5,240 nt of DNA from the NCBI GenBank assembly GCA_013812005.1, contig JACCUE010000088.1, forward strand, positions 1-5,240. Direction: 5' to 3'. The stretch is from Thermoleophilaceae bacterium (lineage in GTDB: Bacteria > Actinomycetota > Thermoleophilia > Solirubrobacterales > Thermoleophilaceae). The first letter of the stretch is position 1. Every line of letters starts with the position of its first letter. Shown here piece by piece: positions 4,317 through 5,240 of the stretch. The notes below the pieces were generated by a model that searched no databases, was not told where the DNA came from, and was given only the letters and a program-made list of their open reading frames with translations. Made by a program: the position numbers and the translations under genes.

Positions 4317-4808
4317 GTGCGCGCACCTTCATACCGTGAGCGGTTGATCCGCGAGGGTGGCGCCCTCGCGGTCTCGGGCGCCCTCGGCTCCGCGGTGCTG
4401 CTCGGCTTCGCCGATTCCGCCACGGCCGGTCCCTGGAGCACGTTGGGGCAGCTGGCCGTGGTCGCCGTACTGTGCGCGTGGCTAGGTTTGCGCTTCGCGC
4501 GAAAGTGGACCGCCCGCGCCGAGCCCGTCCCGGCCGGCGGCGCGCCCCCGACCGGCGAACCTACCCCCCTCTGGCAGATGCCGGCGATCACCGCGGGCCT
4601 CACGCTGGCGGTGGCGCTGCCCACCGGAGCCTGGGACGCGGGCCTGCGAGTGACCGGCGGCTGCCTGCTCGTCGGCCTCACGCAGGTGGGCCTGATGGCG
4701 CCACTCATACGCGCAGACGAACGGCGGCGCGGCCACCGGTACGTGCGCCTGCCCGGCTCGCGGATCCTGCTCGGCACGCGGTTGGGCGTGCTGGAGGAAT
4801 CCTCCTAG
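4317..4808 (+). CDS. Conserved-looking four-helix membrane protein of unknown function
   Basis: I do not recognise this 163-residue protein. Hydrophobic segments are at about 16-32, 44-60, 88-106 and 109-130, giving four likely membrane helices. Positive charges lie at the N-terminus (RERLIR), after helix 2 (RFARKW, R67) and after helix 4 (RADERRRGHR). By the positive-inside rule both ends and the central loop (residues 61-87, rich in Pro, Gly and Ala) face the cytoplasm. The tail RYVRLPGSRILLGTRLGVLEESS is soluble. GTG 4317 is chosen because a -10-like box lies just upstream and because the frame before it would run into the divergent FAD/Rieske gene. The gene is divergent from the redox operon and convergent with aacS 38 bases away, so neighbours give no firm hint of function. 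Codon use (G/C third positions) matches the other genes. Confidence 0.75.
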   Translation: MRAPSYRERLIREGGALAVSGALGSAVLLGFADSATAGPWSTLGQLAVVAVLCAWLGLRFARKWTARAEPVPAGGAPPTGEPTPLWQMPAITAGLTLAVALPTGAWDAGLRVTGGCLLVGLTQVGLMAPLIRADERRRGHRYVRLPGSRILLGTRLGVLEESS

Positions 4809-4846
4809 CGAGGCCCGTTCGCCCTGTCTGCGCCGATCCGCTGCGG

Positions 4847-5240
4847 TCAATCGCGCGAGCAGCGCGCCGCCAGCCCCGAGAACCAGTCCAGCGCCGCCGG
4901 ATTCAGCAGCGAATCGCGACTGGCGGCGCGTTCCGGCGGTGTGCCCATCAGGATCCGCTTCACCGGCACCTCGAGCACCTTTCCCGACAGCGTGCGGGGC
5001 ACTTCGGCGATCGCGACCACCTCGTCGGGCACGTGGCGGGGCGAGCACTCCGCGCGGATCCGGCTCGCGATCTCGCGCTCCAGCTCGGAGTCGAGCGAGG
5101 CGCCCTCGCGCAGCACCACGAACAACGGCATCCAGCTCTCCCCGCCCTCGCGCAGTACGTCGACCACGAGGGCGTCCACGACCTCGTCGAGGGCCAGCAC
5201 CGCGCGGTATATCTCGCTCGTGCCCATGCGCACGCCGCCG
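4847..5240 (-). CDS. aacS: Acetoacetyl-CoA synthetase, C-terminal end (5' part outside window)
   Basis: The last 130 residues of an ANL-superfamily acyl-CoA ligase; the start lies beyond the window, and the family is about 650 residues long. These enzymes activate acetoacetate with ATP to the adenylate and then transfer it to CoA, feeding ketone-body or polyhydroxybutyrate-derived carbon into thiolase reactions in the cytoplasm. The specific hallmarks are GGVRMGTSEIYRAV at the visible N-end, LREGASLDSELEREIASRIR, and CSPRHVPDEVVAIAEVPRTL. The A10 motif LSGKVLEVPVKRILMG carries the catalytic lysine (about residue 87 of the visible part) that drives adenylate formation and is the usual acetylation site. 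The GGVRxGTxExYR and SPRHVPDE motifs point to AacS rather than acetyl-CoA synthetase. The end RDSLLNPAALDWF also fits AacS. It is convergent with the membrane-protein gene. Nothing about regulation is visible since the promoter is outside. Confidence 0.93.
   Translation of the reverse strand, partial: GGVRMGTSEIYRAVLALDEVVDALVVDVLREGGESWMPLFVVLREGASLDSELEREIASRIRAECSPRHVPDEVVAIAEVPRTLSGKVLEVPVKRILMGTPPERAASRDSLLNPAALDWFSGLAARCSRD

Noticed and set aside
4793..4805. GGAGG-AAT-CCTCC hairpin at the end of the membrane-protein gene as a terminator
   Set aside because: It has only five pairs, lies inside the coding sequence just before the stop, and has no T-run. It may simply reflect the Glu-Glu-Ser-Ser codons.
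4809..4846. The 38-base convergent gap between the membrane-protein gene and aacS, examined for a terminator
   Set aside because: I see no stem longer than four pairs and no T-run on either strand.
5233..5233. GTG at 5233 (minus strand) as the start of a short 128-residue protein
   Set aside because: The frame stays open to the window edge and reads GG-V-RMGTSEIYR, an internal AacS motif, so this is an internal valine codon of a truncated gene.

Overview
The window is very GC-rich, with strong G/C at third codon positions, and is tightly packed. Several starts look leaderless, and the proteins resemble those of high-GC Actinomycetota. The best guess is a Thermoleophilia/Solirubrobacterales-type genome, but this rests on protein flavour, not on a marker gene. 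I see no mobile element, tRNA, rRNA or CRISPR array.

Layout. (1) 1-449, plus: the 3' part of gluQRS, the glutamyl-Q tRNA(Asp) synthetase. (2) 450-643: a 194-base convergent gap without a gene but rich in inverted repeats: a hairpin after gluQRS, a 63-base two-hairpin element closed by an outer stem, and a probable cspA terminator. (3) 644-847, minus: a cold-shock protein gene whose leader (848 to about 960) holds an anti-Shine-Dalgarno helix and other hairpins. (4) 1003-1863, plus: a stand-alone 5'-3' exonuclease (FEN/PolA N-terminal family) with an apparently leaderless start. (5) 1860-2732, minus: a DsbA/FrnE-like thioredoxin-fold protein, convergent with the exonuclease; the two stop codons overlap in one CTAG. 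(6) 2747-4264, minus: an FAD-dependent oxidoreductase with a C-terminal Rieske [2Fe-2S] domain, immediately upstream of the DsbA-like gene and probably in one operon with it. (7) 4317-4808, plus: an unrecognised four-helix membrane protein, divergent from the FAD/Rieske gene over 52 bases, also apparently leaderless. (8) 4847-5240, minus: the C-terminal end of an acetoacetyl-CoA synthetase.

How the parts fit. Most genes are unrelated single-gene units: tRNA modification, cold-shock RNA chaperone, nuclease, ketone-body/CoA metabolism. The one clear functional unit is the minus-strand pair FAD/Rieske oxidoreductase then DsbA-like protein, a possible redox pair. The most interesting regulatory signal is the cspA leader, where the ribosome-binding site can pair with either of two alternative partners, as expected of a temperature-responsive RNA switch. 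No obviously new multi-gene system is visible. The candidates for novelty are that leader, the structured convergent gap, and the single-Cys DsbA variant with its extra C-terminal domain.
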